NCBI GenBank assembly: GCA_033856235.1
Contig: JAWVFI010000167.1
Span: forward strand, 1 to 52,296
Source: DASXRU01 sp033856235
GTDB taxonomy: Bacteria; Acidobacteriota; Blastocatellia; Pyrinomonadales; Pyrinomonadaceae
Reading direction: 5' to 3'
DNA: 52,296 nt
The position numbers and the translations under genes are program-made. A model generated the notes under the pieces. The model had not been told where the DNA came from, ran no database searches, and saw only the letters and a list, made by a program, of their open reading frames with translations. This document shows positions 32,763-40,850 of the stretch, piece after piece (within the stretch, counting starts at the first letter, position 1; the number at the start of each line of letters is the position of its first letter).

Positions 32763-34124
32763 ATGAATATTGCGACAGGTACTCTGCTGGGCCGCTACGA
32801 GATTCGCACGCTCATCGGCGCGGGAGGGATGGGCGAAGTTTATCGCGCTCACGACAGCTCTCTCAGGCGGGACGTAGCCATCAAGGTGCTCTTCCCGCAA
32901 CATGCGCTGAACGCCGATCGCCTGCAACGGTTCGAACAGGAAGCGCGCGCCACCAGCGTGCTGAATCATCCAAACATTGTCGCTATCTTCGACTTCGGCA
33001 GTTTCAATGGCTCGCCTTACATCGTTTCCGAGCTTTTGAACGGTGAGACGTTGCGCGATCGGCTGATCCAAAGCGCGCTGCCAACGCGCAAGGCGATTGA
33101 CTATGCGTCGCAGATTGCGCGCGGACTGGGGGCGGCGCATGACAAAGGCATCGTCCATCGCGATCTGAAGCCGGAGAACGTCTTCTTAACTACCGACGGC
33201 CATGCCAAGATTCTCGATTTTGGTTTAGCCAAATTGATTGAGGAACCGGTTAGTGACGAAGACAGCTCCTCCGAAGTCCCGACCAAACGTGTTAGCACGC
33301 AACCTGGAACGGTTTTAGGCTCAGTGGGGTACATGTCACCGGAACAGGTGCGCGGGCGAGCGACGGATTCTCGTTCGGACATTTTTTCGTTCGGGGCAGT
33401 GCTGTACGAGATGGTCACCGGCGATCGGGCGTTTCGGGGAGATTCGTCGGTCGAGACGATGAACGCGATTCTCAAGGACGAACCACCGCCCATCGAGATC
33501 TCGGAGCGAACTATTGCGCCGGCGCTGGAACGTTTCATTACGCATTGCCTGGAAAAGCAGCCGCAGGACCGTTATCAGTCAGCGCGCGACCTGGCGTTCA
33601 ACCTGGAATCCATTACCAGTGATTCAGGCGTGTCCAGTTCTATGTCCGGAACGCGCGTGGCGACGGCAACGAAGAATCGCCGCTGGCCCATCTTCGCCGC
33701 AATTGCCCTCGTGTTGGCCGGCTTGCTCGCCCTCGTCTTTTTCCTGGAGCGCAAAAGTTTCGGCACGCAACTTCCCACCTACACTCAGCTCACTTTTCGC
33801 CGGGGCTCGATTTACACGGCGCGTTTCACTCCTGATGGAAAGGGAATTTATTTCAGCGCTACCTGGAATGGAAATCCGCTGGACATTTCCTCGATGCGGG
33901 TGGAATCCCCTGAAGTGCAGAGTCTGGGAGCCATGCCATACACGCAGTTGCTGTCTATTTCGCCGGCGGGCGAAATGGCCGTCTTATTGAAAAGCAAATG
34001 GCTGTTTCACTATGTCAACGCCGGCACGCTGGCGCGCATGCCGCTTACCGGCGGCGCGCCGCGCGAAATACTTGAACACGTGCAGGAGGCTGATTGGAGT
34101 CCGACCGGCGGAGGGCTGGCCTAG
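32763..34124 (+). CDS. Serine/threonine protein kinase with propeller domain, N-terminal fragment (frameshifted)
   Basis: This frame encodes an intact Hanks-type kinase (about residues 12-275): glycine loop LIGAGGMGEVYRA, K41 in VAIKVL, HRDLKPEN with D134, DFGLAK with D152 and the activation segment GSVGYMSPEQVRG. One transmembrane helix follows (309-328, PIFAAIALVLAGLLALVFFL), then the first blades of a TolB-like propeller (FTPDGKGIYFSATWNGNP). The frame stops within a blade at DWSPTGGGLA. The overlapping frame from 34094 continues the same fold, so a single base appears to be missing near 34121. A normal gene would span 32763-35380, about 870 residues. It is either a sequence error or a truncated receptor. 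Confidence 0.85.
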   Translation: MNIATGTLLGRYEIRTLIGAGGMGEVYRAHDSSLRRDVAIKVLFPQHALNADRLQRFEQEARATSVLNHPNIVAIFDFGSFNGSPYIVSELLNGETLRDRLIQSALPTRKAIDYASQIARGLGAAHDKGIVHRDLKPENVFLTTDGHAKILDFGLAKLIEEPVSDEDSSSEVPTKRVSTQPGTVLGSVGYMSPEQVRGRATDSRSDIFSFGAVLYEMVTGDRAFRGDSSVETMNAILKDEPPPIEISERTIAPALERFITHCLEKQPQDRYQSARDLAFNLESITSDSGVSSSMSGTRVATATKNRRWPIFAAIALVLAGLLALVFFLERKSFGTQLPTYTQLTFRRGSIYTARFTPDGKGIYFSATWNGNPLDISSMRVESPEVQSLGAMPYTQLLSISPAGEMAVLLKSKWLFHYVNAGTLARMPLTGGAPREILEHVQEADWSPTGGGLA

Positions 34125-35380
34125 TTCGCATTGAACAAGGGCAGAACCTGCTTGAGTTTCCGATCGGTAAGAAGCTTTACAGCACCGATGGCTATATCAG
34201 CAGCCTGCGTTTCTCTCCGAAAGGAGATCGCATGGCGTTTCTGGACCATCCAATTCATGGGGACAATCGCGGTTCCGTGATGATGGTGGACGCGAATGGG
34301 GCGACGAGAAAACTCACTGACGATTGGAGCGGCGAAGACGGCCTGGCATGGTCGCCCGCCGGTGACGAAGTATGGTTTACCGCGACGAAAGGCGGAGAGG
34401 TGCAGGCGCTTTACGCGGTCACCCTCGCCGGCAAGCAGCGCGTCATCCTGCGAACGCCCGTCGGCATCAGGCTCCATGACATTTCGGCCGATGGCGAAGT
34501 GCTGTTGAGCGGTAGTCATGAGTCAACGCCAATTTCGGGACAACTTCCCGGCGAAAACCGCGAGCGAGATCTCTCCTGGCTCACTGGCGTTCGGGTCACC
34601 GATCTTTCTCCCGACGGCTCGTCCTTCATCTTTAATGAATACGGACAAGGAAGTGGCGCTAATTATGCGATCTTCCTGGGAAAGACCGATGGGTCACCAG
34701 CAGTCCGGTTGGGAGAAGGTTACGGGCTGGGCAGATGGCCGGACGGCAAATGGGTCATTTCGGTTCTGATAAATCCCCCGCAGATAGTGCTACTGCCTAC
34801 CGGCGCGGGTCAGCCGAGGACCTTGGAGCGATTTAGCATTGAGCAATATAGCTATGGCGCTTCGTGGTTGCCGGATGGAAAGCGAATCGTTTTCAGTGGC
34901 AAGGAAAAGGGACACCAAACACGCACATATGTTCAGAGTGTTGACGGAGGACCACCGCAGGCGGTGACGCCCGAGGGGATTGACGGCCATCTGGTTTCAC
35001 CCGATGGAGCGCTGCTGTTGGGCAATTTGTCTCTTCAGCTCGCGTCTGCCTCCGCGGAAGGAAAAGAGAAGCGGGCCCTCTATCCGCTGGCCGGCGGCGA
35101 TCGGATTCTGGTTTCGGAATTGGAAGACGAAGACCGGGTAATTCGTTGGGCCCCGGACGCGAAGTCGCTTTATGTCTATCGGGATCGTGAGCGTCCGCTG
35201 ACAATATTCAAACTCGACCTGGCGAGCGGCAGGAAAGAGTTAGCCAAAGAAATTGCCCCAGCGGATCCGGCTGGGGTGGTGGGCCCCATTAATGTTTTGC
35301 TGACACCCGACGGCAAGGGTTATGTCTATGCCTTTTCCAGACGCCTCACGGATCTGTTTCTGGTCAAGGGGTTGAAGTGA
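34094..35380 (+). CDS. Propeller domain of the frameshifted protein kinase, C-terminal fragment
   Basis: This -1 frame continues the kinase's periplasmic TolB/WD40-like propeller: LRFSPKGDRMAFLDHP, VDANGATRKLTDDWSGEDGLAWSPAGDEVWF, a DGSSFIFNEYG blade and the closing LLTPDGKGYVYAFSRRLTDLF (strings shortened; about residues 40-425). The first dozen residues (MESDRRRAG) are an out-of-frame artefact. There is no ribosome binding site at 34094, so it would not be translated by itself. No X-XXY-YYZ slippery heptamer is seen before the stop at 34122-34124, so programmed frameshifting looks unlikely. Confidence 0.75.
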   Translation: MESDRRRAGLVRIEQGQNLLEFPIGKKLYSTDGYISSLRFSPKGDRMAFLDHPIHGDNRGSVMMVDANGATRKLTDDWSGEDGLAWSPAGDEVWFTATKGGEVQALYAVTLAGKQRVILRTPVGIRLHDISADGEVLLSGSHESTPISGQLPGENRERDLSWLTGVRVTDLSPDGSSFIFNEYGQGSGANYAIFLGKTDGSPAVRLGEGYGLGRWPDGKWVISVLINPPQIVLLPTGAGQPRTLERFSIEQYSYGASWLPDGKRIVFSGKEKGHQTRTYVQSVDGGPPQAVTPEGIDGHLVSPDGALLLGNLSLQLASASAEGKEKRALYPLAGGDRILVSELEDEDRVIRWAPDAKSLYVYRDRERPLTIFKLDLASGRKELAKEIAPADPAGVVGPINVLLTPDGKGYVYAFSRRLTDLFLVKGLK

Positions 35381-35388
35381 AATCGGGA

Positions 35389-35482
35389 GAACAGTGAACC
35401 GTAGATAGTGAACAGTAAACCGTGAACAGTGAACCGCACGGGGTGTCTGGCTGTTTACTGTTCACTGTTTACAGTTCACAGC
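35389..35482. repeat. Long hairpin with GTGAACAGT-type arms (family C, locus 2)
   Basis: Left arm 35389-35438 (AACAGTGAACCGTAGATAG and so on) and right arm 35450-35482 (CTGTTTACTGTTCACTG and so on) are built from the same units as the 28359 locus. It fills the gap between the kinase stop and the stop of the convergent yggX gene. Confidence 0.82.
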
Positions 35483-35485
35483 ACT

Positions 35486-35770
35486 TCACCACTTAATACT
35501 ACCTTCTTTAGCGGTGTCGATTTCAGCGGTCGGCAAGCTCTCGTCGAACAGATAACCCTTCATGTTATCGAAAAGAAAATTCTGAGCGTCAGGGTTTGTT
35601 AGATCCAGCCCGTAATGGTTGATGATCTGCATCTGCTTCTTCGTCCAATCCTGCCAGCAGGGATTACAAATCTCCTGGCTCACGCGCTGGCCCAACTCGT
35701 TGGGGAATGGGGCGAAGCCGAGCGGCGGACGCTTTTCCCGGCAATGTTTGCATTTGATCGTATCGGCCAT
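35486..35770 (-). CDS. YggX-like Fe(2+)-trafficking/oxidative damage protection protein
   Basis: A 94-residue relative of YggX, which protects iron-sulfur proteins from oxidative damage. The core PFPNELGQRVSQEICNPCW, QDWTKKQMQIINHYGLDLTNP and NMKGYLFDE matches the family. Unlike the standard form with a single conserved Cys, this protein has C7-x2-C10 and C35-x2-C38, which looks like an added zinc ribbon. The peroxiredoxin gene lies upstream on the same strand, 121 bases away with a hairpin array between, so the pair fits an oxidative stress theme. Confidence 0.82.
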   Translation of the reverse strand: MADTIKCKHCREKRPPLGFAPFPNELGQRVSQEICNPCWQDWTKKQMQIINHYGLDLTNPDAQNFLFDNMKGYLFDESLPTAEIDTAKEGSIKW

Positions 35771-35789
35771 TGATTCTCCTTATTGTAGT

Positions 35790-35894
35790 GGCAAAGGGCA
35801 AAGGGCAAAGGGCCAAGAGCCAAGGGCCAAGAGCCTGGGCGCGATCAAATCTTACCCTTCGCCCTTTGCGCTTTGCTCTTTGCTCTTTGCCTTA
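35790..35894. repeat. Long hairpin with degenerate 7-mer arms (family B, locus 2)
   Basis: Left arm 35790-35840 (GGCAAAGGGCAAAGGGC and GGCCAAGAGCC units) and right arm 35854-35894 (CGCCCTTTGCGCTTTGC, CTCTTTGC units) share their unit with the 18555 locus. It lies between the peroxiredoxin stop and the yggX start on the same strand and could attenuate transcription into yggX. Confidence 0.82.
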
Positions 35895-36365
35895 GGGGCT
35901 CTGGGCCTCACGGATGGCGCGAATGGTGTCATCGTCGCTGGGCCGGATAAAACCTATCCGCCGAACGTCGCGATGGCGGATGATTCCGTGGGCATCTATC
36001 ACAAACACACAGCGGGCGGTGCGGCCCGGAAAGATCGACATGGAGCCGTAAAGTTTCGAGATCGCGCCATCCGCATCTGCCAACAACCTCAGCGGCAGGT
36101 TGTGGTGTTCAGCAAAACTCTTGTGCGACTCGACTGTGTTTGCCGAGACGCCAACCACTGCCGCGCCGGTAGCTGCATAATCTTCCCAGCGGTCGCGCAC
36201 TGAGCACATCTGCTTCGTGCAGATTGGGGTCTCGTCGCCGGGATAGAATAAGAGCACCACGACTTTGCCCCGGTGATCTGCCAGCCGCCAGGTATTCCCG
36301 TCGCCATCCGGAAGCGAGAAATCGGGCGCCATCGAACCGACATCGGCGTTATTTGTTTTGCTCAT
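35892..36365 (-). CDS. Peroxiredoxin, BCP/PrxQ type
   Basis: A 157-residue thiol peroxidase that reduces hydrogen peroxide and organic peroxides. The peroxidatic C49 and resolving C54 lie in the signature YPGDETPICTKQMCSVRD, five residues apart as in BCP/PrxQ. The usual TPGC is TPIC here. The thioredoxin fold continues with VVGVSANTVESHKSFAEHHN and an R at the expected C-terminal position. The yggX-like gene follows on the same strand. Confidence 0.93.
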   Translation of the reverse strand: MSKTNNADVGSMAPDFSLPDGDGNTWRLADHRGKVVVLLFYPGDETPICTKQMCSVRDRWEDYAATGAAVVGVSANTVESHKSFAEHHNLPLRLLADADGAISKLYGSMSIFPGRTARCVFVIDAHGIIRHRDVRRIGFIRPSDDDTIRAIREAQSP

Positions 36366-36677
36366 TGAGTTCCTGAGACAAGTTTAGTTTGAAATGTAAT
36401 CATAGCACTAGTCAGCGAGAGCAAGCTTCCGCGCCCAACTCCAAACGCCCGTCGCGCTTTGAAATCTTTTCTGCTATCTATTAACTTGATTTCCCACAAA
36501 GTAGTTCGGTTTGCGTCGTGGCGGGTTGTTTAGCAGCGGGCTACCGCCCGCCGAGTTGCGTTGGACGAACGGCGGGCAGTAGCCCGCCTCTAAACGATAG
36601 GGGCGTGGGGGGCGCCGTCCATTTGCCCGCGCCTGGGATGAATCCACTTAACTAAAGTTAATTATAAGGAGAAGCGC
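36366..36677. other. 312-bp divergent gap between peroxiredoxin and the zinc protein gene
   Basis: No gene seen. It must contain promoters for both flanking genes. The main structure is the inverted repeat at 36525-36598; the rest is ordinary AT-richer spacer. Confidence 0.5.
36525..36598. repeat. Inverted repeat with GCGGGCTAC arms (MITE-like)
   Basis: Arms 36525-36553 and 36570-36598 match at about 26 of 29 positions around GCGGGCTACCGCCCGCCG, with a 16-base centre. The outer ends carry GTTTAG and its complement CTAAAC. Confidence 0.78.
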
Positions 36678-36986
36678 ATGGCAGATATTCTTGATGATCG
36701 CCGGAAGGGTCTGGAAGAGGAATACTTTCACCGCAAGAATCAGGAGGCGATTGAAAAGCTGCGGGAGAAAATTAAGGTGGGGGACGATGCCAAAGCAGCC
36801 GGAACCTCTTCAATGAAATGCCCTCGCTGCGCCGGCCAGCTGAAAGAAAGCAAGTTTGAAGAGGTTACGATCGACACCTGCGATAAGTGCGCCGGCGTCT
36901 GGCTGGATTCCGGTGAGTTGGAGCAATTGACCAAGCGCGACAGCGGCAATTGGTTTGGCCGGATGTTGAGTGGATCCACCGAGTAG
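36678..36986 (+). CDS. TFIIB-type zinc ribbon protein (zf-TFIIB)
   Basis: A 102-residue protein with an N-terminal charged coiled-coil-like helix (RRKGLEEEYFHRKNQEAIEKL) and a zinc ribbon: C48 and C51 in KCPRCAGQL, C68 and C71 in TCDKCAGVWLDSGEL. That C-P-x-C ... C-x2-C-x-G-x-W-L-D form is the zf-TFIIB family common in bacteria, whose role is not defined. AAGGAG upstream of ATG 36678 is a good ribosome binding site. Confidence 0.88.
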   Translation: MADILDDRRKGLEEEYFHRKNQEAIEKLREKIKVGDDAKAAGTSSMKCPRCAGQLKESKFEEVTIDTCDKCAGVWLDSGELEQLTKRDSGNWFGRMLSGSTE

Positions 36987-36992
36987 TAATAC

Positions 36993-37086
36993 GTCAGAAC
37001 CGCCTGCGGTAGCGGGCGGTTGATCTCTATTACCAAACGACTAACTAAAGAGAATCTAACCGCCCGCTACCGCAGGCGGTTCTGAC
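36993..37086. repeat. Perfect 29-bp inverted repeat (MITE-like, 94 bp)
   Basis: Arms 36993-37021 and 37058-37086 are exact complements and include ACCGCCTGCGGTAGCGGGCG. The 36-base centre has no gene. Each arm can also fold by itself (ACCGCC with GGCGGT). It sits between the zinc protein stop and hutU. Confidence 0.9.
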
Positions 37087-37098
37087 ATCGCAATTCCG

Positions 37099-38775
37099 AT
37101 GACCTCCAGAACCATTCGCGCACCGCGCGGTCCAACCCTGAGCTGCAAGAGTTGGCAGCAAGAGGCCGCGTTGCGTTGCCTGATGAACAATCTGGATCCG
37201 GCGGTGGCGGAAAAGCCGGACGAGTTGATCGTGTACGGCGGCGCAGGTAAAGCTGCGCGTAACTGGCCGTCGTTCGAAGCCATCGTTCGCGAGCTGCAAA
37301 CGCTGGAGAATGATGAGACGTTGCTGGTCCAGTCAGGCAAACCCGTCGGCGTGTTTCGCACCCACGAGTATGCGCCGCGAGTCTTGATTGCTAATTCGAA
37401 CCTGGTTGGCGCGTGGGCCAACTGGGAACATTTTCATGAGCTCGAACGCAAAGGGCTGATGATGTACGGCCAAATGACGGCGGGCAGTTGGATCTACATT
37501 GGCACGCAGGGAATTGTGCAGGGGACGTTCGAAACGTTTGCGGCGATGGCCGACCGGCATTTCGGTGGAGACCTGAGCGGCAAGCTGGTCGTGTCGGGAG
37601 GCATGGGCGGCATGGGCGGCGCGCAACCCCTGGCTGCCACACTGAACGGCGCAGTGTTCCTCGGAGTCGACGTCGATCCGGCGCGGATTGAGCGCCGGGT
37701 GCAGACAGGTTACTGCGATCGCCTGGCAGAGACCCTGGATGAGGCGCTCGATATTTGCGCGGACGCCAGGGAACAAAAGCGCGCGGTGTCGATTGGTCTG
37801 GTGGGCAACTGTGCCGAAGTGCTGCCGGAGATTGCGCGCCGTGGAATCCAGGTTGACGTCGTAACCGATCAAACCAGTGCCCACGATCCCCTGAACGGTT
37901 ACGTGCCCGTCGATCTGACGCTGGGCCAGGCCGAGGAGTTGCGGCGGACGGACCCGGCCGCGTATGTCGAGCGCTCGATGGCCTCGATGGCCCGTCACGT
38001 GGAGGCGATGCTGGCCCTTAAGCGCGCCGGGGCCGTGACCTTTGATTACGGCAATAACATTCGCAAGATGGCGCTGGATGCGGGCGTGGCCGATGCGTTC
38101 GAAATCCCCGGCTTTGTGCCTGAGTACATCCGCCCTCTTTTCTGCGAGGGGAAAGGGCCGTTCCGTTGGGTAGCGCTGTCCGGGGACCCCGAGGACATTC
38201 GCAAGACTGACGACCTGGCGCTCGAACTATTTCCCGAAGACAAAACGTTGAATCGCTGGTTGCGCCTGGCGCGAGAGCGAATTCAGTTTCAAGGTTTGCC
38301 GGCGCGCATTTGCTGGCTGGGATACGGCGAGCGCGCAGAGATGGGCGAGGCCATTAATGATTTGGTTAAGCGCGGAGAACTAAACGCGCCGATCGCAATT
38401 GGCCGTGACCATCTCGACACTGGGTCGGTCGCTTCGCCCTATCGCGAAACTGAAGGAATGAAGGACGGTTCGGACGCAGTTGCCGACTGGCCCATCCTGA
38501 ACGCGCTTTTGAATACCGCCAGTGGCGCGAGCTGGGTTTCATTTCATCACGGCGGGGGAGTGGGCATCGGTTATTCGCTGCATGCCGGTCAGGTTTCCGT
38601 CGCCGACGGCACCCAAGAGGCCGCAAAGCGCCTGAATCGGGTGTTGACGAACGATCCTGGCCTTGGCGTTGCGCGGCATGTTGATGCTGGATATGAAGCA
38701 GCGGAAGAAACGGCTCGCTCGAAAGGCGTGCAAATCCCGATGCTGAAAAGCGCGTGGCAAACCGATCAGGATTAG
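37099..38775 (+). CDS. hutU: Urocanate hydratase
   Basis: A 558-residue enzyme that converts urocanate to imidazolone propionate in histidine degradation, using tightly bound NAD. The N-terminal GCR/K-like start (LSCKSWQQEAALRCLMNNLD), the NAD-binding glycine run GGMGGMGGAQPLAAT, DQTSAHDPLNGYVP and HHGGGVGIGYSLHAGQV all match the family and the length is normal. No hutH, hutI or hutG lies next to it. ATG 37099 comes 12 bases after a repeat arm and has no strong ribosome binding site; a TPR protein gene follows at 19 bases. Confidence 0.96.
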   Translation: MTSRTIRAPRGPTLSCKSWQQEAALRCLMNNLDPAVAEKPDELIVYGGAGKAARNWPSFEAIVRELQTLENDETLLVQSGKPVGVFRTHEYAPRVLIANSNLVGAWANWEHFHELERKGLMMYGQMTAGSWIYIGTQGIVQGTFETFAAMADRHFGGDLSGKLVVSGGMGGMGGAQPLAATLNGAVFLGVDVDPARIERRVQTGYCDRLAETLDEALDICADAREQKRAVSIGLVGNCAEVLPEIARRGIQVDVVTDQTSAHDPLNGYVPVDLTLGQAEELRRTDPAAYVERSMASMARHVEAMLALKRAGAVTFDYGNNIRKMALDAGVADAFEIPGFVPEYIRPLFCEGKGPFRWVALSGDPEDIRKTDDLALELFPEDKTLNRWLRLARERIQFQGLPARICWLGYGERAEMGEAINDLVKRGELNAPIAIGRDHLDTGSVASPYRETEGMKDGSDAVADWPILNALLNTASGASWVSFHHGGGVGIGYSLHAGQVSVADGTQEAAKRLNRVLTNDPGLGVARHVDAGYEAAEETARSKGVQIPMLKSAWQTDQD

Positions 38776-38794
38776 ATCGAATCCAACAGCTCTC

Positions 38795-39952
38795 ATGACG
38801 CCAAAGTCCCTTCATCTTATCAAGGCAGCATTTCTGTTGATGCTTGTGAGCATGGCGGTCTCCGCGCAGGTCGGGCAACTGCAGGGTCGAGTACTGCTGA
38901 AGCAAAAGGACGGCACCACCGTTCCCGTTGCGGGGGCAACAGTCGACGCATTCCGCCTGGATACAGCGGGAAGTTACGAGACCAAAACAAATCGCGAAGG
39001 AGAATTTGTGTATGGCGGGCTGCCTTACGTAGGAACCTATGTTGTCGCAGCCAGTTCTCCTAACGCCAAGCCTTCGGTCATTGGCGATGTTAAGGCGGGT
39101 CGCGAGCTGGTGGTTGAAATATTGCTGGAGCCTGGTGACGGACAGCGCCTGACAGTGGTCGAAGCGCTCGCAGCCGCTAACACTGCAAAAGTCGCTGGGG
39201 TGCCGCGCACCGAAACGGCTAACGAAATATTGGGTCGCGCGTTTCGGGAAGGCAATGAGGCAATCCGGAACCAAAATTACGACGAAGCGATAAAATTATA
39301 CGACGAGGCCCTCGCTGCTGCGCCAAACGAGCCCAACGTCCTGGGTAATAAATCATTTGCATTAAGAAGTCGGGGTGTCCTAACCCTCAATCTGGCAAAC
39401 TCCGGTACTTCCGCCCAGCAAAGTGTACAAATTGATTCCGCGCACCGGGACTTTCGAGATGCAGTGGCGACTGCCTCGCTAGCCGTTGAAATAATCGGGA
39501 ATCAACCCCTTCGGGCAGATGAAAACGATAGGCGTCGGCAACAGCAGACAGCCTACTTTGCCTTTAAGGCGCGGGCCGAAGCCATGCGTCTCCTGGTTTC
39601 TCACGTTGACCCTTCACAAGCCACTGCCGGCCTGGCGGCGTTCCAGGCTTATATAAATGTGGAGGAGGACGCGGACAAAAGATCAAAAGCAGAATTGGAT
39701 ACAGCCCAGATGTTGTTGGAGTCGAAAAGCACAAATCTGGCGATCGACCAATACCGCCAAATACTAATTCGGGAACCAGACAGTATGGAGGCTTTAGCGG
39801 GACTTGGACTTGCTCTTTACCAATCACGTGATAAGACCCGGTTCACGGAGGCAGCTGGTTATCTGCAACGATTCATGGAGCAGGCTCCGAAGACTCATTT
39901 GATGAGGCCGTCAGTTGCTGAAGTTCTTAGAAAGCTGAATTCTCCTCGGTGA
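38795..39952 (+). CDS. Exported carboxypeptidase-regulatory-like and TPR protein
   Basis: A 385-residue protein with a signal peptide (LIKAAFLLMLVSMAVSAQ). Residues ~25-105 form a CarboxypepD_reg-like beta-sandwich (LQGRVLLKQKDGTTVPVAGA, TKTNREGEFVYGGLPYVGTY). The rest is helical with TPR units (REGNEAIRNQNYDEAIKLYD, ALAAAPNEPNVLGNKSFALR, LAIDQYRQILIREPDSMEAL). It probably assembles with partners in the periplasm; no enzyme motif. Its stop overlaps the next start by 4 bases (GTGA), so it leads an operon with the esterase and the phosphatase. Confidence 0.85.
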   Translation: MTPKSLHLIKAAFLLMLVSMAVSAQVGQLQGRVLLKQKDGTTVPVAGATVDAFRLDTAGSYETKTNREGEFVYGGLPYVGTYVVAASSPNAKPSVIGDVKAGRELVVEILLEPGDGQRLTVVEALAAANTAKVAGVPRTETANEILGRAFREGNEAIRNQNYDEAIKLYDEALAAAPNEPNVLGNKSFALRSRGVLTLNLANSGTSAQQSVQIDSAHRDFRDAVATASLAVEIIGNQPLRADENDRRRQQQTAYFAFKARAEAMRLLVSHVDPSQATAGLAAFQAYINVEEDADKRSKAELDTAQMLLESKSTNLAIDQYRQILIREPDSMEALAGLGLALYQSRDKTRFTEAAGYLQRFMEQAPKTHLMRPSVAEVLRKLNSPR

Positions 39953-40833
39953 CGATTCTAAAAAGATCTTTGTCGCTGGTGCTGTTCCTGGCGCTCAGCG
40001 CTTACGCCCAGAGCACCTACGCGCAGAGCGCCACGTCAGCTCACGTTCAGACAGTTCTCCTCAAGAGCAAACTTGTCGGGGCAACTCTACCTTACAACGT
40101 CATAATTCCCCTGAGCTACCATGCCGACGGCCGGCGGAAGTCATATCCGGTGCTATATCTGTTACATGGCCTTGGTGGCCATTACGACAACTGGATCAGC
40201 AAAACGAGCCTGGTCACCTATGCGGCCCAATACTCGATTATTATTGTCACGCCTGAAGGCAGCGATGGTTGGTACACCGACAGTGCGACGGTGGCGACGG
40301 ACAAGTACGAGAGCTATCTACTGAGGGAATTGATTCCCGATGTCGAACATCGCTTTCGGGCTGTTAGCGGGCGTCAGGGCCGTTCGATAGCCGGCCTGTC
40401 GATGGGCGGTTACGGGGCTTTGAAGTTTGCGGTGAAGCATCCCGAAAAATTTGTCTTTGCCGGCTCCATGAGCGGCGCTCTTGATCCGGCCGTCCGCAGC
40501 GAAACCCATCAGGGATTTGCGTGGGGCTTCGTGCGTCCTTCCATACTCAAAGTCTTTGGCGCCGTGGGCAATCCAGTGAGGGCGGGCAACGATCTACACC
40601 TTCTCTTTCGTGGCCTGCCGGCGAGCCGCATAAAACGCCTGCCGCATCTTTATTTTGATTGCGGCACCGAAGATGGGTTTCTGACAACAAATCGCGACTT
40701 GGCAGCGATTCTGCGGGAGCGAAATATCCCGCATGAATACCGTGAACCACCTGGTAAGCATGAATGGGCGTACTGGGACCAGCGGGTCCGCGTGGTTCTA
40801 AAGTTGGCTGCTGAACAAATGGCTACTCGATAG
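39949..40833 (+). CDS. Exported esterase (esterase D/PF00756-type alpha/beta hydrolase)
   Basis: A 294-residue hydrolase with a signal peptide (LSLVLFLALSAYAQ). The fold is the putative esterase family: VLYLLHGLGGHYDNW oxyanion region, S151 in the nucleophile elbow IAGLSMGGYGALKF, an acid in FDCGTEDGFL and the base His in PPGKHEWAYWD. Members include S-formylglutathione hydrolases and feruloyl or tributyrin esterases; the exported form suggests an extracellular or periplasmic ester substrate. GTG start overlaps the stop of the TPR gene. Confidence 0.9.
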   Translation: MTILKRSLSLVLFLALSAYAQSTYAQSATSAHVQTVLLKSKLVGATLPYNVIIPLSYHADGRRKSYPVLYLLHGLGGHYDNWISKTSLVTYAAQYSIIIVTPEGSDGWYTDSATVATDKYESYLLRELIPDVEHRFRAVSGRQGRSIAGLSMGGYGALKFAVKHPEKFVFAGSMSGALDPAVRSETHQGFAWGFVRPSILKVFGAVGNPVRAGNDLHLLFRGLPASRIKRLPHLYFDCGTEDGFLTTNRDLAAILRERNIPHEYREPPGKHEWAYWDQRVRVVLKLAAEQMATR

Positions 40834-40850
40834 TTTTAAGGGAGAACTTT

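Noticed and set aside
34094..34124. Programmed -1 frameshifting in the kinase gene
   Set aside because: No slippery heptamer or downstream pseudoknot is seen near the stop, so a mutation or read error is the simpler explanation.
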